Part shown: piece by piece, positions 23,801 through 34,689 of the stretch
Layout: the number at the start of each line of letters is the position of its first letter
Position numbering within the stretch: the stretch's first letter is position 1
Position numbers and translations under genes: made by a program
NCBI GenBank assembly: GCA_016271365.2
Contig: CM057459.1
Span: forward strand, 822,179,001 to 822,243,000
DNA: 64,000 nt
Source: Neoceratodus forsteri
Lineage: Eukaryota; Chordata; Ceratodontiformes; Ceratodontidae
Direction of reading: 5' to 3'
The notes under the pieces: model-generated
What the model saw: the letters and a program-made list of their open reading frames with translations, nothing else
Told to the model about the DNA's origin: nothing
Database searches by the model: none

Positions 23801-24420
23801 CTTTGTGGGGGGCTGAAAAAAAAAGTAAAGTCCTGAGCAGTAAGGTGCAGGACTCGCCATGGCTCTGCAAGTCCTAAACGATCAATGAGTTCAATAAGAG
23901 CCCGCTGGGCCGGGAAGAAAACCACCTTAGTTTGGTAAGTTCTGTCTTCCACAAATTGTCTATACTAGGTTCCAGTCTCCTCCCAACAACAGAGAAAGAT
24001 GGCTGAATGGTAGCAATGCCTGAAGCAGGTTGGAGAAGAATATAGGGTTATCCTGATTAGGGCCATAAATTGCACCCACAGCCAGTTCTACAGTTCCCAA
24101 TTGGCCATGTAGCAACACATATCTACCTTCTTCATCTCAGACAGTATGCATTAAGGTGAAGGGAACAACTTTAACAATTTGTACGGCCACTCCATGTTGC
24201 TGAGAACTGTTGCCTGCCCCTTATGACTGGGCCACCCATGATTTCTGTAGGAAGGCCACCTAGTTGTGTTCCAGGTGGGTCTCCTGGAGAAACACCATGT
24301 GGGGTTTAAATTTAGACAAATTACATAATATGGCAATTTTTTTCCAGTTATCCCTACCTTTCTTTGCATTCTAAGTAATGAATGTGAGATCAGTAACCAC
24401 AATAGATAAATAAACACTCC
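20850..24420 (-). pseudogene. Tx1/L1-like ORF2 (endonuclease-RT), decayed
   Basis: The coding remnant is split over at least ten frames. The endonuclease core is at about 24,400-23,470, with A-V-G-A-I-Y-G-P-N-Q near 24,060. The RT finger/palm is at about 22,942-22,500, with I-V-L-L-P-K-x-G-K-D-P, S-Y-H-P-I-S-L-I-N and Q-A-G-F-I-A-D-R. The thumb and C-terminal domain are at 22,124-20,867. No segment exceeds 145 codons. The order and motifs are clear, but no single frame survives. Confidence 0.82.
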
Positions 24421-25519
24421 TGGAAAAAAGCATCCCAGCCTAACAGGAATAGCACCCCCCCAACCCCCACATAAAAATCCCAACCAAGAAGGAAGAATAA
24501 AATATAATAAACATACCCAAACACTAAACTATCAACTATGTACAGAAAAAACACGATCTCTTCCCAGGCCTTAAAGTCTATGCCTAAATAAGTATGGCCT
24601 CAGAATATCATTATGTGAGCCCCATTCAGATCCAAACAGAAATACAGTAGTACATCATAAAAAAACAAAAAAGAGAAAAGAATCTTACCACAATAATGAT
24701 CCCCCCACCTCTTGAACCTCTCAGCAATCAATAAAGCTAAAATATATAAGGGGGAAAAAGTATATTCAATGGGGTAGTGAGTAGAAAAGCAAAGCATGTC
24801 CCTTGGCTATAAAAGCATCCTAGATGATGGCAAATAATTCAGGGAGCTTAACATAACATCATTTGAAAGTGAAATGCTCTTAGATGACTGGTATCATCCT
24901 AGCAGTAGTAGTACAAACACTTAATAAAATAAATAATTCCCCCAAGAATGCCAGCTAAGTTAATTAATAAACTGTATGTGTGTCCATCATCAAACAGTCG
25001 ACTATACAACTCTGATTTATGGGGTGCAGTCTTTTCAGCTAATTTTGCCAATCAAGAAAACACCTGAAGGGTAGAGCCTGAAGTTGATAGTCAGTCTCCA
25101 CCATTACGGCCAACTGCTCACATATCTTGTACAAGCCAGGGATGCTCATTTCCTTAATACTTGGGGGAAAAAAATTCTGAAAAGAAAGTTCATACCTCGA
25201 GATGAATTGGGTTTTAGAAGACATACTGGATAGCAGCTTCAAGAATAGTTTGTAAGCCGCTGCCTCACAGTGCCCAAAACAGTGGCAGCAATTCGGGACT
25301 GCAGTCGGACGCTAAGATTCAGAAGCTTAATAATCAAAGTAAAATTAATACTTAGATTGTCCCTCTGAAAGTAGCAGACCACTGGATCAATACTTGTAGG
25401 TCTGTTAAAGATCAAGATTTCAAGACCTCGATTATCTCAAACTCACCAGAACAAGGCAGCACCTAGAAATTCCAACAAGAAGAAGCACATCAGCTGGAGG
25501 AAGGGGAAAACAAATTAGG

Positions 25520-26420
25520 GAACTTCTACGGTAAATCTTTACTTGCTTGTGCAGCAGACTCAAACCTTCTCTGGCCTGCTTCAGTAGTTACCTCCAATCG
25601 GGTAAGGTAAAGGAGCTGATGTGGGATATGGGCCACCCACAGCTTCTTAAGAAGTGGTCTGTACTCAGCACGTGCCTGTCTGGTTTTGGTAGTCATGTCA
25701 GGGACAATCCGAAGTCTGCAGCCTAACCACAGGATCAATTCCAACTTTCTGGCTTCTCAAAGGATATGCTCCCTGTCAAGAAAATTAAGGAGTTTAAATA
25801 TGATGGGTCATGGAGAATGACTAGGTGGAGGCTTTACATGAAGTGCACTGTGGACCTTCTCTTTAAAATAACTTGGGCCATTGGGGGATGGTCCCACTGT
25901 TTTTTGGCAGAATCTCTGCATAAAAGAAAGGGTGTTGGGTCCTTCCTCACCTCTGGTAAATGAAGAAGGACCAAGTGGTGATTATGACCTTCTAGGTCAT
26001 CTAGCTTATTTTCTAGGGAGGCGACTGTGTGCTTCAATTTTACCAGCTATGGATCTATTCTGTTCTGATGATCTTCCAGGGAAGATATACGGGTATCAAT
26101 GTTGGAGACTCTAGTGTTGAGAGTCAGCAATGTAGGCTTAATGTCCCCCATTTCAGAAACAAGTTTTGTTATGGCTTCCTTAATAACTGCCAAATCCATG
26201 TACATTTGTGAGGGGGAACACTCACTTGGGGCTGACTGTGGTTGTTCCACTGGGGAGGAACTGCTGCATGGGTGCTTAGCTTCTAGGCTGCACACTGGCT
26301 CCTCGTCTCCTGTATTAGTTTCCCCCAAAAATGCAGTCCATTGCAACATCGCAACTATTTCATTTGCTGACATAGTGTTCCCTGGAGTTTCTGGCACACT
26401 CCTTGAGGTAGATGGAAGTG
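25520..26420 (-). pseudogene. Tx1/L1-like ORF1 (coiled-coil RNA-binding protein), decayed
   Basis: After a leader rich in Ser, Pro and Glu come heptad-like repeats: I-K-E-A-I-T-K-L-V-S-E-M, then R-V-S-N-I-D-T-R-I-S-S-L-E-D-H, then L-E-N-K-L-D-D-L-E-G-H. The C-terminal block R-x-A-E-Y-R-P-L-L-K-K-L-W-V-A-H-I-P-H-Q-L follows at about 25,680-25,610. This is the coiled coil, RRM-linker and CTD order of L1/Tx1 ORF1 proteins. Stop codons near 26,047 and 25,834 break it. The upstream frame runs on without a stop into Penelope-derived sequence; see the separate finding. Confidence 0.75.
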
Positions 26421-27047
26421 GTAAGAGATAGTCAAAGTGGTATTTTACTGATGGAACACTCTGAAAGGAGCTCAGAAAAAGGCTGCCTACCAGAGTGCTA
26501 CCATCACATGACAGTATTATTGAGCATTCATCATTTGCAATAACGGTCTGATATTTATGAATGATGAAGCCAATTTTTCCAGAAACTGCATTGTGATCTA
26601 TACTTAAAGTCACAGGGTCCCTTTTCTCCATTTCTTTTCTATTTGTTACAAGCAATAAATCCTTTCTGTCCTTGGCCTTTACCCTTTCTACTGCTTCTTT
26701 CAATACATTGATATTGTGCCCCCTTTGTAAAAAAAAATATTAATCATTTGCTCTAATTGTATATTAAAAACTTCTTTTAAACTACAGTTTCTTTTTAAAT
26801 GTAGTAATTGACTGTATGGAATTGAATCTTTCAATTTCCTTGGGTGAGAGTTTTGATAATGGAGATACAAATTGCATGCTAGTACCTTTTGGAAATTCTT
26901 AGCATTCACTTTCTGTCCATCAGACCCTTCTTGCAATACATCTAAAAATGATATTGTATTTTTGTCACTCTGATAGGGCATCTTCAGTCCCAACCTATTC
27001 GGATTTAACTGGTCAATAAATTCAGGTATCTTTTCTTACCCCCTTCC

Positions 27048-27281
27048 CTACATGCAGATGACGTCATCAATAAAATGGTACCACATGATGATGTCATCTG
27101 TGTATGAGAAGTCCTCAGAATATACCCCATTTAACTCCCACATCTCAAGTGTGAGATTATCGTAGGAAGGAGTTATGCAAGTTCCCATCATGGCACCCAA
27201 TATTTGTAAATAATATTCTCCTTCAAACTCAAAAAAATTATGTTTCAGTATGAAATCATAACTCTCAACCAAAAATATCAT
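27048..27281 (-). pseudogene. Penelope-like RT palm segment
   Basis: A 77-codon open piece contains E-G-E-Y-Y-L-Q-I-L-G-A-M-M-G-T (the L-x-G-x-x-M-G motif) and Y-H-F-I-D-D-V-I (the Y-x-D-D-like active-site block, with His-Phe-Ile before the Asp pair). It is a fragment of the larger element. Confidence 0.8.
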
Positions 27282-29029
27282 CAGGTTTGATGTAAACTTC
27301 TCTCTAAAAAATATTTACAAACTGTGATTCCATCAAGGTGCTATATAGACGAGTATAGCTGCTCTATAACAATTGCTAACCAAACATAATTGCTCCTCCA
27401 AACAATATTTTGTAATTTAAATAGTAAGTCTCCTATGTTTTGGAGTTTGTATCTCAATTTACTTACTTCTCTTTTAGAATAAAATAAAAAAAAAAAAACA
27501 ATAAATTATCAGTAAGGGACCCAACCTCCGAGACTGTAGGTTAACCAGATGGTGTTTCTGAGTTCTTGTATATCTTTGGAAGTGCATACAGTGTCAAGAA
27601 CGAAGGGTTGTCTGGTAGTAAAAAATCAAACTCACTATCAGTAATGTCAGCAGAGACTTTGACATTTCCTAATAACTTCATCAGTTCCGATCTAAATCAA
27701 TTTAGAGGGTTCCCCCTGTAATTTTTTATATCTCGACTCATCAGTAAATATTTTCTGAATCATCTCAACATATTTTTCAGAATCCATTAGTACAATATTT
27801 CCTCCATTATAGGATGGTTTAATAATTACACTATTCCATCCTTTTATCTGGTTCAAGGCAAATATATGTTGTGCCACACAACAGATTGTGCCAAACTTTT
27901 TTATCTTTTTGTTGTTCTAATAATACATCAATTTCTTGGGAAACATTTTTCTCAAAATCAAAATATTCATGTTAGTTGTTCTGGGGCAAAATTTAGATTT
28001 TGGCTTGAACATTTTTTTACATTCATCCCAAACATTTTCTACTTGGTGATTAGCAGTTCCCATAGAGTCATCTAAATCACTGATATTACTATCAGTTACA
28101 CCATATCTTGCTTCAAGGAATAAATTCTTGAGAGCATTAAATGTTGTACTTTCCTGTGATATAGATGAGTCAAGCATTTCAAGTTCATCATATGCTGTGT
28201 TGTCTTCCATCTAATTCCCAGCAAACACTTTGTTGTTATGATAGTCCCATAATTTTAGTTTTCTGAAAAACTTAAACAAGTCAATGTTACTGTCCAGTGA
28301 ATCAATCTGAGGTGTTGGTACAAATGACAAGCCCATTTCCAAATCTTGCTTCAGTGTAACTGTCAGGGTTTTCTCTGAAAAGTTAACACTGTTTAATTTC
28401 TCCCTGTTATCTTCCAGCCTGATGATCTGGGGACAGAATTGCCTCCCCTTCCCCTATGAGCCCCTCCTCATCTTCCTTTTGTTGTGGGAACATTCTTACA
28501 ATTTACTGCAGCTAGTTGTGTGGCTAAAAAAAAACAATTGTTAAGATTGTTCACTAACTGTATGTTCATCATTGGAACCCCCATTATTGGCTATATTTTG
28601 ATCATTATTAATTTGAAATCTCACACTATGTGGGGTACAGCTTCTGCTTTTTCATCTATTGAAGTATTTAGTTTGAGACTTAGATCTTCTCCTACTTTGA
28701 CTTCTATCCATTTCGTCTTTAGACCAATGAAAGAAAAATTCCTTTGCCTTATCTCCCTCATCCCATGTGAGTTTCGTTTGGTTTTGTAGAATTCACTTCT
28801 TTACATAATCTCCCAATCTTTGTTTAAGAACTTCATCAAACTCTTTAGAGACTGGTTCATTGATGTAATTATTTAGGGTTTCTTTAATTTGTTCAATTTC
28901 ATCATTAATCAATTTGTATTTTTTAAAATCAGCTTTAATGATGAGCTTAATAAAGATGATAGTATATTCTTCAGCTGCATTCTCCCATTCTGTTTTAAAT
29001 TCTGAATTATCTATGCCACCTATTTATTT

Positions 29030-29285
29030 ATGTTTGTTTATTTGTCTTTGATTACCAGGTAGGTGCACTGGTCCAAGGGACTGTTTTCAGGCATGACCCG
29101 GGCCATAAAAGATGGCATAGCTAGGCAACAATTTAAATCACAAGGCACAGGGATGTTGCAGGTTAAACAGAGGTCAAGAACATTTTTATATACAGGGAAT
29201 AATACATACAGGAACAAATGCTGGAAATCATGGTACATTAGGTGAGACAATAAGAGGGTACAAACACACCCTGACATTCCCCCTT
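29030..29285 (-). mobile_element. LINE/SINE 3' tail inserted in the Penelope-like element
   Basis: Inverted, it reads CATGCCTGAAAACAGTCCC, AGTGCACCTACCTGGTAATC and then AAATAAACAAACATAAATAAA. It is the second-family tail also seen at 1840-1990 and 10,390-10,550. The Penelope reading resumes on both sides (I-G-G-I-D-N-S-E-F-K on the left; G-V-N-Q-G-G at 29,285 on the right), which dates this insertion as later. Confidence 0.6.
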
Positions 29286-29499
29286 GATTCACCCCATCTT
29301 TGCATGGTGTTCTTAATACTTGGAGCCTGTGGGGGAACAGTTCTTTCTCTAAATATGTTTCTGAAGTTGATATATTGTAGGCAGTATTAATTTCCTTAAA
29401 TAACAGGTTCTTAAGTGTGTTAATAGCTTCTTCTAAATCATTACTAGGATTGTTCATCTGATCCTCATCAGTAGCTGTCACTGATACCCCACTTTTTAA

Positions 29500-31800
29500 T
29501 TTTATGTATTATTTCTCCCGTGATTTAAGACTACTGAAAATAAGCACCCATTATTGCAGAACTTGTGGAAGGTTTGCTCATTTTCTCCTTTCTCTCAGTA
29601 GTTTCTTATATTTAAAAAGATAAACGGGATGAATGAGTGCTTTAAAACATGGGGATTAGACTGCTAATGAAGGTTGGCTGGCTAGGCAGAAAGCAGCAGG
29701 ACATCAGCAGCAGCAAGAGCAGGCTACAGTTAGAAATGGTATCACTTTTGGGACAGTTGTGCATAGTTCTGGCTCTCTCAGTGCACACTGTAAACAGTGC
29801 ATCACCAAGTACTTCTGACTTTCTGAACAGTTTCTCATGTCATTATTCATCATTGGGACACTAAAACTGCATGGTGAATGATGTAGTAAGACAGCAGTAT
29901 AATCATGTTACATTTGCATAAGATAGGAATATTTTTAAGGGGGGATTGTAACTGTGTGTGATGCTGGTAGTGTATTTTGTATGTAGCTGTGGCCTTGTGG
30001 GTGTGCTTACAAAAGTTAACACACTCAACAGTAACAAAAAAGCAATATAGCATGACAAGTACAGCAGCAGTACAATAAACGATGGATAATTTATACCTAC
30101 AGTATGCTTTTGTATTCAATTTTCATTTGGTACTTATCTACTGACTTGTTTATGTGCTACCTCTCTTTCCAGAAATTATGGATGCAATACTCCTTTTCTT
30201 CAAATCTGAAATAATAAACAGAGTGTTACTTTTAATCTGGCTTTATGCCAGTTTTCATCACTATTACCACCTGGTTTGTACATCTGTTACTTAAAATCAT
30301 TTCTGTTGTGACCGAAATGAACTAGCATGTAATCCAGCAGGGCATGGTACACCACCTTCTGTAGCAGTAGGTGTTCAAAAACAGCTGGGTATACTGATGA
30401 AAAACAGATCTGAGGAATATTAAAAGGAGCACTAATTTTATTTTTTCAGATCTAAAAATATTGATTATCTGCACTATAAACCACAACAGACAATGGGTGT
30501 ATCAGGCCATTATTGCACACTCTGGGTGTGTTGTGAGGCATGAGGGCTTGACAGAGGGACTTACACCACCTGTGAAGTACATTGCTGTCCTGATACACCC
30601 ATGAGTTGGAGTGGGTCAGTGCACTGATAGAACAGGCCAGCTAAATGTAGAAAGCAAAACATCAGAACCTTTCAACAGTCAGTATGCCCACTGTTGCTCT
30701 AATGGGTCATTACTGAATGGTCAGGTAACACTTTTTGACAAATATCAAGTCGTCACATTTGACCTTTCATTAATGACCTTTTCATGATGCAGAATCACAT
30801 TAATTGTGGAAGGAACTGTATCATACCTCTCAGTAGATAAGGGACAACTGAAAATAGAATGAAAAAGTATAGATCAGAATTGTTAAACAGCAGGTGTGCA
30901 GTGTCAGATTACCTAACCCACCTTAAACATATATGATAGCTCACTTACTTCGGTGTTGAAGGGTATTAATAATATCATGTGGTCACATCCAGTAAAAAAG
31001 TTATAGCACACCAAAGTGTACCCACAGCAAAACAGAGCAGTGTCCTGAACTGGCCCACATACCACCAGGCAGGCACCCCAAACACCCTTGTGTGAAGTCA
31101 ATAAATTAATTTAGAGTGTGCACTCCATTGACATGTATATGCATGATTTTTCTACAGCTTTTACTACTATTTACTGTTGAAATTTACCTAAAGCAAAGTG
31201 ACTGCTGGAGTTACAGGGACTGTTACACCAGCAGTTGATTTTATTTTACTAAATCACAGCTATACTTAGTATTAACAGCTACAGAAAGATTGAGGCCTTA
31301 CAGGTTAAGAGACTGCACACACAGCATTCCTTTTTTTGATGTCACAAAATTAACAAGGGGGTGCCTGCATAGGGGCATGGCAACAGGTTCAGGCAGCGAC
31401 TCTGTATTTCTATGTATACACAGTCAGGGTACTATAACTTTTTGATTTGATGGGACAGCATGGTATTATTAATACCCCTTGATACTGGAGCAAGTCCTCT
31501 ATCACATATGGTTGCAGGGGATGGTTACCTGACAGCAATGCACCTGCTGTTTAACATGTTCTTGCACTGCTACTTTAACAAAATAAAAGAGAAAGAAAAT
31601 ATTACTGCAAAAAAAATTAAATAATTGGACTGTATGTCAAAAGATTATTATATAAGAAAAGAAGGAAAGTGAAGGATAGTATTTCTGTAAGTTTTTTTTC
31701 TTTTATAATTTTTTTTAAGTGTTTTTAAGATTTTTTAGGGGGAGAAAGTTAGGAAAAAGAAAGACAGAACATACAATAAGAGTTAGAAAGAAAAATGACA
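29500..31800. other. hAT internal non-coding region
   Basis: No gene was recognised. It contains a short inverted-repeat element at 30,493-30,602 and a half-copy of the CATACCTCTCA motif near 30,823. It probably belongs largely to the hAT backbone between the two convergent genes. Confidence 0.4.
30493..30602. repeat. 110-bp inverted-repeat unit (possible MITE)
   Basis: ATGGGTGTATCAGG at 30,493-30,506 and its exact inverse CCTGATACACCCAT at 30,589-30,602 enclose 82 bp. No target duplication is evident. Confidence 0.5.
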
Positions 31801-31805
31801 GACTA

Positions 31806-32632
31806 CTAGGATGGATCATCATTCTGCTGGCTAAGCAGCAGTTGGTGCATGGCCATTATTTGCAGCTGGTGACCCTCTATCCTGTCCAACTGCTGCTGCT
31901 GCATGTTGTTGATCACATTGCTGAGGTGGTTGACCTCACTCCACAAAACCACAAGGTCAGTCTGGGTGGCAGGGATTGATGCTGGATTTTCAGCCCATGC
32001 AGGTATGGGAGCAGCCACTTGCTCCCTCTCCCTTCTCCTCTTATTTTTGCCACCAGATGCTGGTTGAGGCCATGCTGCCACATGGTGCTCCACTGCAGAA
32101 GCATTTCCTGCAACCTTTGCCAACTTGGCCTCTCATTGTTCGTGGTGGTGGATACTGAGGTGAGTACACTGCCCACCTGTCCCAACATGTGTACCCTTCC
32201 TACCCCACCACACATGCATGCCGCAGATGTTACATTTAGCTATGCTCGGGTCACCTAACAGTGTGCTAAAAAAATGCCACACTGCCAGTCTGTGGGGTAG
32301 ACTAGGCACAGGTGGGGGGCCCCAGATGTTGTCAGCCACTGGACATTCTGGGGTGGAACAACTGGCTGTTGTTGTTCCACCTCTGGTGGCTGATTTTCCT
32401 GCTGCTGCTGCTGTTGGTCTGCAGCCATGGCCAGCAGTGGTGGGGCAGCGCTAGGTGCCACTGGTGGTGCTTCGCTAGCACCACTAACTACACTGCCATT
32501 GGAGTTACCATTTCCTGGAAGGGGAGCACTTGTATGGAATAAACTCCCATAGTTGATGTGTACTCTACCACCCCGCATCCTTGGGCCAACACGGTTGCCA
32601 TGTCTCTCTCCACAAAAATGACTGCACTCCAT
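31806..32632 (-). pseudogene. BED-finger plus coiled-coil protein gene in the hAT element
   Basis: The minus strand from ATG at 32,632 encodes a Pro/Ala/Gln-rich leader (Q6, then Q-P-P-E-V-E-Q-Q-Q). One frameshift near 32,345 moves it into a BED zinc finger (32,330-32,136). This shows A-V-W-H-F-F, C-N-I-C, a G-R-K-G-T-H-V-G-T-G-G-Q linker and T-H-L-S-I-H-H-H. An in-frame TGA at 32,133-32,135 is followed in the same frame by a basic K-N-K-R-R-R-E-R-E-Q patch. The C-terminal helical region is L-W-S-E-V-N-H-L-S-N-V-I-N-N-M-Q-Q-Q-Q-L-D-R-I-E, with heptad-like hydrophobics. The stop precedes 31,806. Total about 275 codons. No RNase-H-like catalytic block is present, so it is a DNA-binding accessory protein rather than a transposase. 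Its finger resembles that of the plus-strand transposase. Two lesions suggest it is inactive here. Confidence 0.7.
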
Positions 32633-32639
32633 TTAAAAT

Positions 32640-33101
32640 CAAATAGGAATTTAAATTATCCAAAACAAAAAATAAAAACAGACTAAAATCAGGACTATGT
32701 ATTATAAAATCAAAACAAGGGGCACAACTAAAAAATAGAAAGTGGACAATAAACAGAAAAGATTGGTAAATATTAAGATGCAGTAGCATTCTCTCTGCTC
32801 AAAACAAGCTCCTTTCTCAGCACTAGGGGAGGGAAAGTGAAATTAGTTCACTGTGTAGCCTGATAAACTGCCTGCATGCACCACGTGATATGCAAACTGT
32901 CAGTTATGTGGTCTGTGGCAATTTATCACAAACTTTGCCTTCCTGAATTGCAACCCAAAGATAAGGCAAAGTCAGCAATGCAAAGTTAATCAAGTGTGAA
33001 TTCTGACCTTTTATTAAAAACTTCACTTAATTATCCATGGATTTGAAGTTACTAACTTCATCTGAACTTCACATTAGTAGTAAAACTTTCGTGCATCTCT
33101 A
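32640..33101. other. hAT right subterminal region
   Basis: Non-coding, with repeated AAAGTT/AACTTT and AAGTTC/GAACTT motifs (for example near 32,935, 32,970, 33,050 and 33,065) approaching the terminus. This resembles subterminal transposase-binding repeats. Promoter elements for the BED gene would be expected here, but none is recognisable with confidence. Confidence 0.45.
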
Positions 33102-33109
33102 CTTCTGGC
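33102..33109. repeat. hAT target-site duplication, right
   Basis: CTTCTGGC, identical to 11,069-11,076. Confidence 0.8.
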
Positions 33110-33738
33110 ACAATGGCCTAATTCACAACTACATGGAAGGCTTGGTGTCAATGTTTTCAAATAGTTTCAATGTACATTGTTATCTACAGGGTTGTTAAAG
33201 AATCTGCATGTGGCATTGTACAGTAGCAATGCTGTATATGGATGTGTTACCACAAGTCATTAAGTCAGTGAGCTCTAGTGATTTTCTAGTATGTCAAAAG
33301 AAAACAGATAGTGGACAGTGATGCCCATGACTATTCTTCATGGTACGTTACTCAAGATAGTGACCTGACACTCAACATCACTATACTTTTACCATGGAGC
33401 CTCCTATGAATACTACCACATTGCCTCTTTAGCCAGTCTTTATCTTCATTTACAGTGGCAACTCAATTGAATGATAGGGCAAAATGTATGGACATGGCTT
33501 TGAGAAAAGTATTACAGATACCACAATTTCACAATATCTCATGAAATTTAACTTTAGTTACTGATGTTATTTTGGAATCTTTGACTTTTTATAACTTGTC
33601 CAGCCTTTGAACAACAGAGTTTAAACTCACAGCCTCTTTTTTCTATAATGTTTTATCTTCCAGCCAGCAGCTAAGCTAATTTCACGGAGATATGCCCTCT
33701 TAACAGGGATAAGAGAAGTTCACGGGGAGAAGTCCACA
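33110..33738. other. Non-coding, nothing recognised
   Basis: No gene, RNA or repeat was identified. Confidence 0.4.
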
Positions 33739-34198
33739 GATTCTTGAACCCCTGTACAGAATTTAAAAAAAAATCAAAGGCCATAATGTTTTTTTTGCTG
33801 ACTAACATTTTCCAACCCCTCAGACCCTAACACACAATTGCTGCATGCAGTCTGATACAGTTATAAATTAAAGAAGCCACAATTGCTTCTGTTGCCTGTA
33901 CTGTTTTTACTCTATGTTTCACAGTTACAGTTTATTCTGAGCACAAATTGTGCTCAACTCCCCTTCCACCCGATATCTGCCACTCACTTGGCGTGAACTG
34001 CGCTCAAAAACACACACACCCCTGGCAACTGACAATTACTTGCTCACACCCTTTACAACTGAGACCTGCTGCACAATGTCTCTCCATGGCATATCCAATT
34101 AACAGAAAAAAATATTGCAGAAATTATTTGTAAGCTGTAAGTAACTTAAGCTTTTCTAAAACTCCCATTTACTTCTGCATTTAATGATTATGCTGACC
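33739..34198. repeat. Dispersed ~460-bp repeat, copy 2
   Basis: It matches 3549-4012 in the same orientation, starting AGATTCTTGAACCCCTGTAC and ending at the CTTCTGCATTTAATGA block. Flanks differ at both sides. Confidence 0.75.
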
Positions 34199-34279
34199 CA
34201 CAAAGGTTCATAGGAAAATACCCTGATCAGGCTGAACACAGCCATCATTCAGCTGGCTACTTGGTTTTTATACCATTTT

Positions 34280-34680
34280 TTCTCCTCCCACCTCCTCTGG
34301 CTGGGGTGGTGCCACAGTCAACCTTGCACAGCCACAGCTTCCCTTGTGGCAAGCGCAAGCTCCCTGACCCAGCTACAGGGGATGCTGTGCTAGTGGAACC
34401 CCATCCCAACTCCCCTGGTAGTGGTGAAGCCTATGTCAGCCTTGCACAGTCACAGCTTCCCCTTTGGCAAGACAAAGCTCCCTGGCCCAAACACAGTGGT
34501 TGCTGTGTCGGTGCAACTCTCCCCAACCAAGTGTACTGCTAAACAACAATTATATTGGTCCTGGCCTGCCTCCAGACAGGACTTTCTGGGTTTGCTTCCG
34601 ATCCCAGTTAGTCAGCATTGTAGGTTGATGCTCTGCTGCTGGGCCATGGGGGTAGCCTTAAAGGCTAATATTTAGGATCA
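34280..34680 (-). mobile_element. GC-rich SINE-like repeat with an internal duplication
   Basis: Inverted from about 34,670 it reads GGCCCAGCAGCAGAGCATC, a possible tRNA box-A-like head, then GGGATCGGAAGC, a weak box B. The distal part contains two ~85-bp direct repeats about 118 bp apart (34,317-34,400 and 34,435-34,520), sharing CTTGCACAG-CACAGCTTCCC. Assignment as a SINE is tentative; boundaries are unclear. Confidence 0.4.
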
Positions 34681-34689
34681 CTGAAATGG

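Larger units (their letters stand above)
20150..26420 (-). mobile_element. Tx1/L1-like LINE, minus strand (degenerate)
   Basis: Two reading regions run right to left. ORF1 spans about 26,420-25,520 and ORF2 about 24,420-20,850. ORF2 shows an L1-type endonuclease start (M-V-F-L-Q-E-T-H-L near 24,300). The RT block L-V-F-L-D-V-E-K-V-F-D-W-V-S-W lies near 22,620. The Y-L-G-I-K-L-T-x-D...W-G-R-V-N-L-I-K-M-S-V-L-P-K-F-L-Y block is at about 22,110-21,940. The C-terminal D-H-C-P-R-E-K-G-T-P-Y-H-x-L-W-V-C-P zinc-knuckle-like region is near 20,980. This order matches the L1/Tx1 clade. Many stops and frameshifts exclude activity. Three-prime end near 20,150 by loss of similarity. It lies inside the hAT element. 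Confidence 0.85.
26430..29500 (-). mobile_element. Penelope-like retroelement, minus strand (degenerate)
   Basis: From right to left come an N-terminal part near 29,480-29,290, an insertion, then K-L-x-F-x-R-K-L-x-L-W-D-Y near 28,270, preceded by L-S-F-V-P-T-P. V-I-I-K-P-S-Y-N-G-G-N-I-V-L-M-D lies near 27,820. F-E-F-E-G-E-Y-Y-L-Q-I-L-G-A-M-M-G-T-x-x-x-P-S-Y-D-N-L lies at about 27,230-27,140. The F-I-D-D catalytic block is near 27,065. S-H-P-R-K-L-K-D-S-I-P-Y-S-Q-L-L-x-L-K-R-N-C-S lies at 26,860-26,780. This order and the S-I-P-x-G/S-Q motif are Penelope/Neptune-type. No GIY-YIG domain was recognised before the junction at about 26,430. Stops and frameshifts are numerous. Confidence 0.85.
11077..33101. 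mobile_element. hAT DNA transposon, 22 kb including nested insertions
   Basis: The left end starts TAGTGGTGGGCAAAGTTC. The right end, inverted, starts TAGAGATGCACGAAAGTT. The two align at most of the first 16 positions. Both ends are followed by subterminal AAAGTT/AACTTTG motifs, probable transposase-binding repeats. The exact 8-bp duplication CTTCTGGC flanks both, as expected for hAT. Inside are a plus-strand hAT transposase (12,361-18,209, split by a CR1), a minus-strand BED-finger gene (31,806-32,632), and later insertions of a Tx1/L1-like LINE, a Penelope-like element and a LINE tail. Removing the recognised insertions would leave roughly 9-10 kb. Pairing the two ends is an inference from the matching duplication and termini. 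Confidence 0.72.

Noticed and set aside
3549..34198. The two 460-bp repeats as LTRs of one huge retroelement
   Set aside because: They lack TG...CA ends and target duplications, nothing between them looks like gag-pol, and the hAT with its own duplication lies between.
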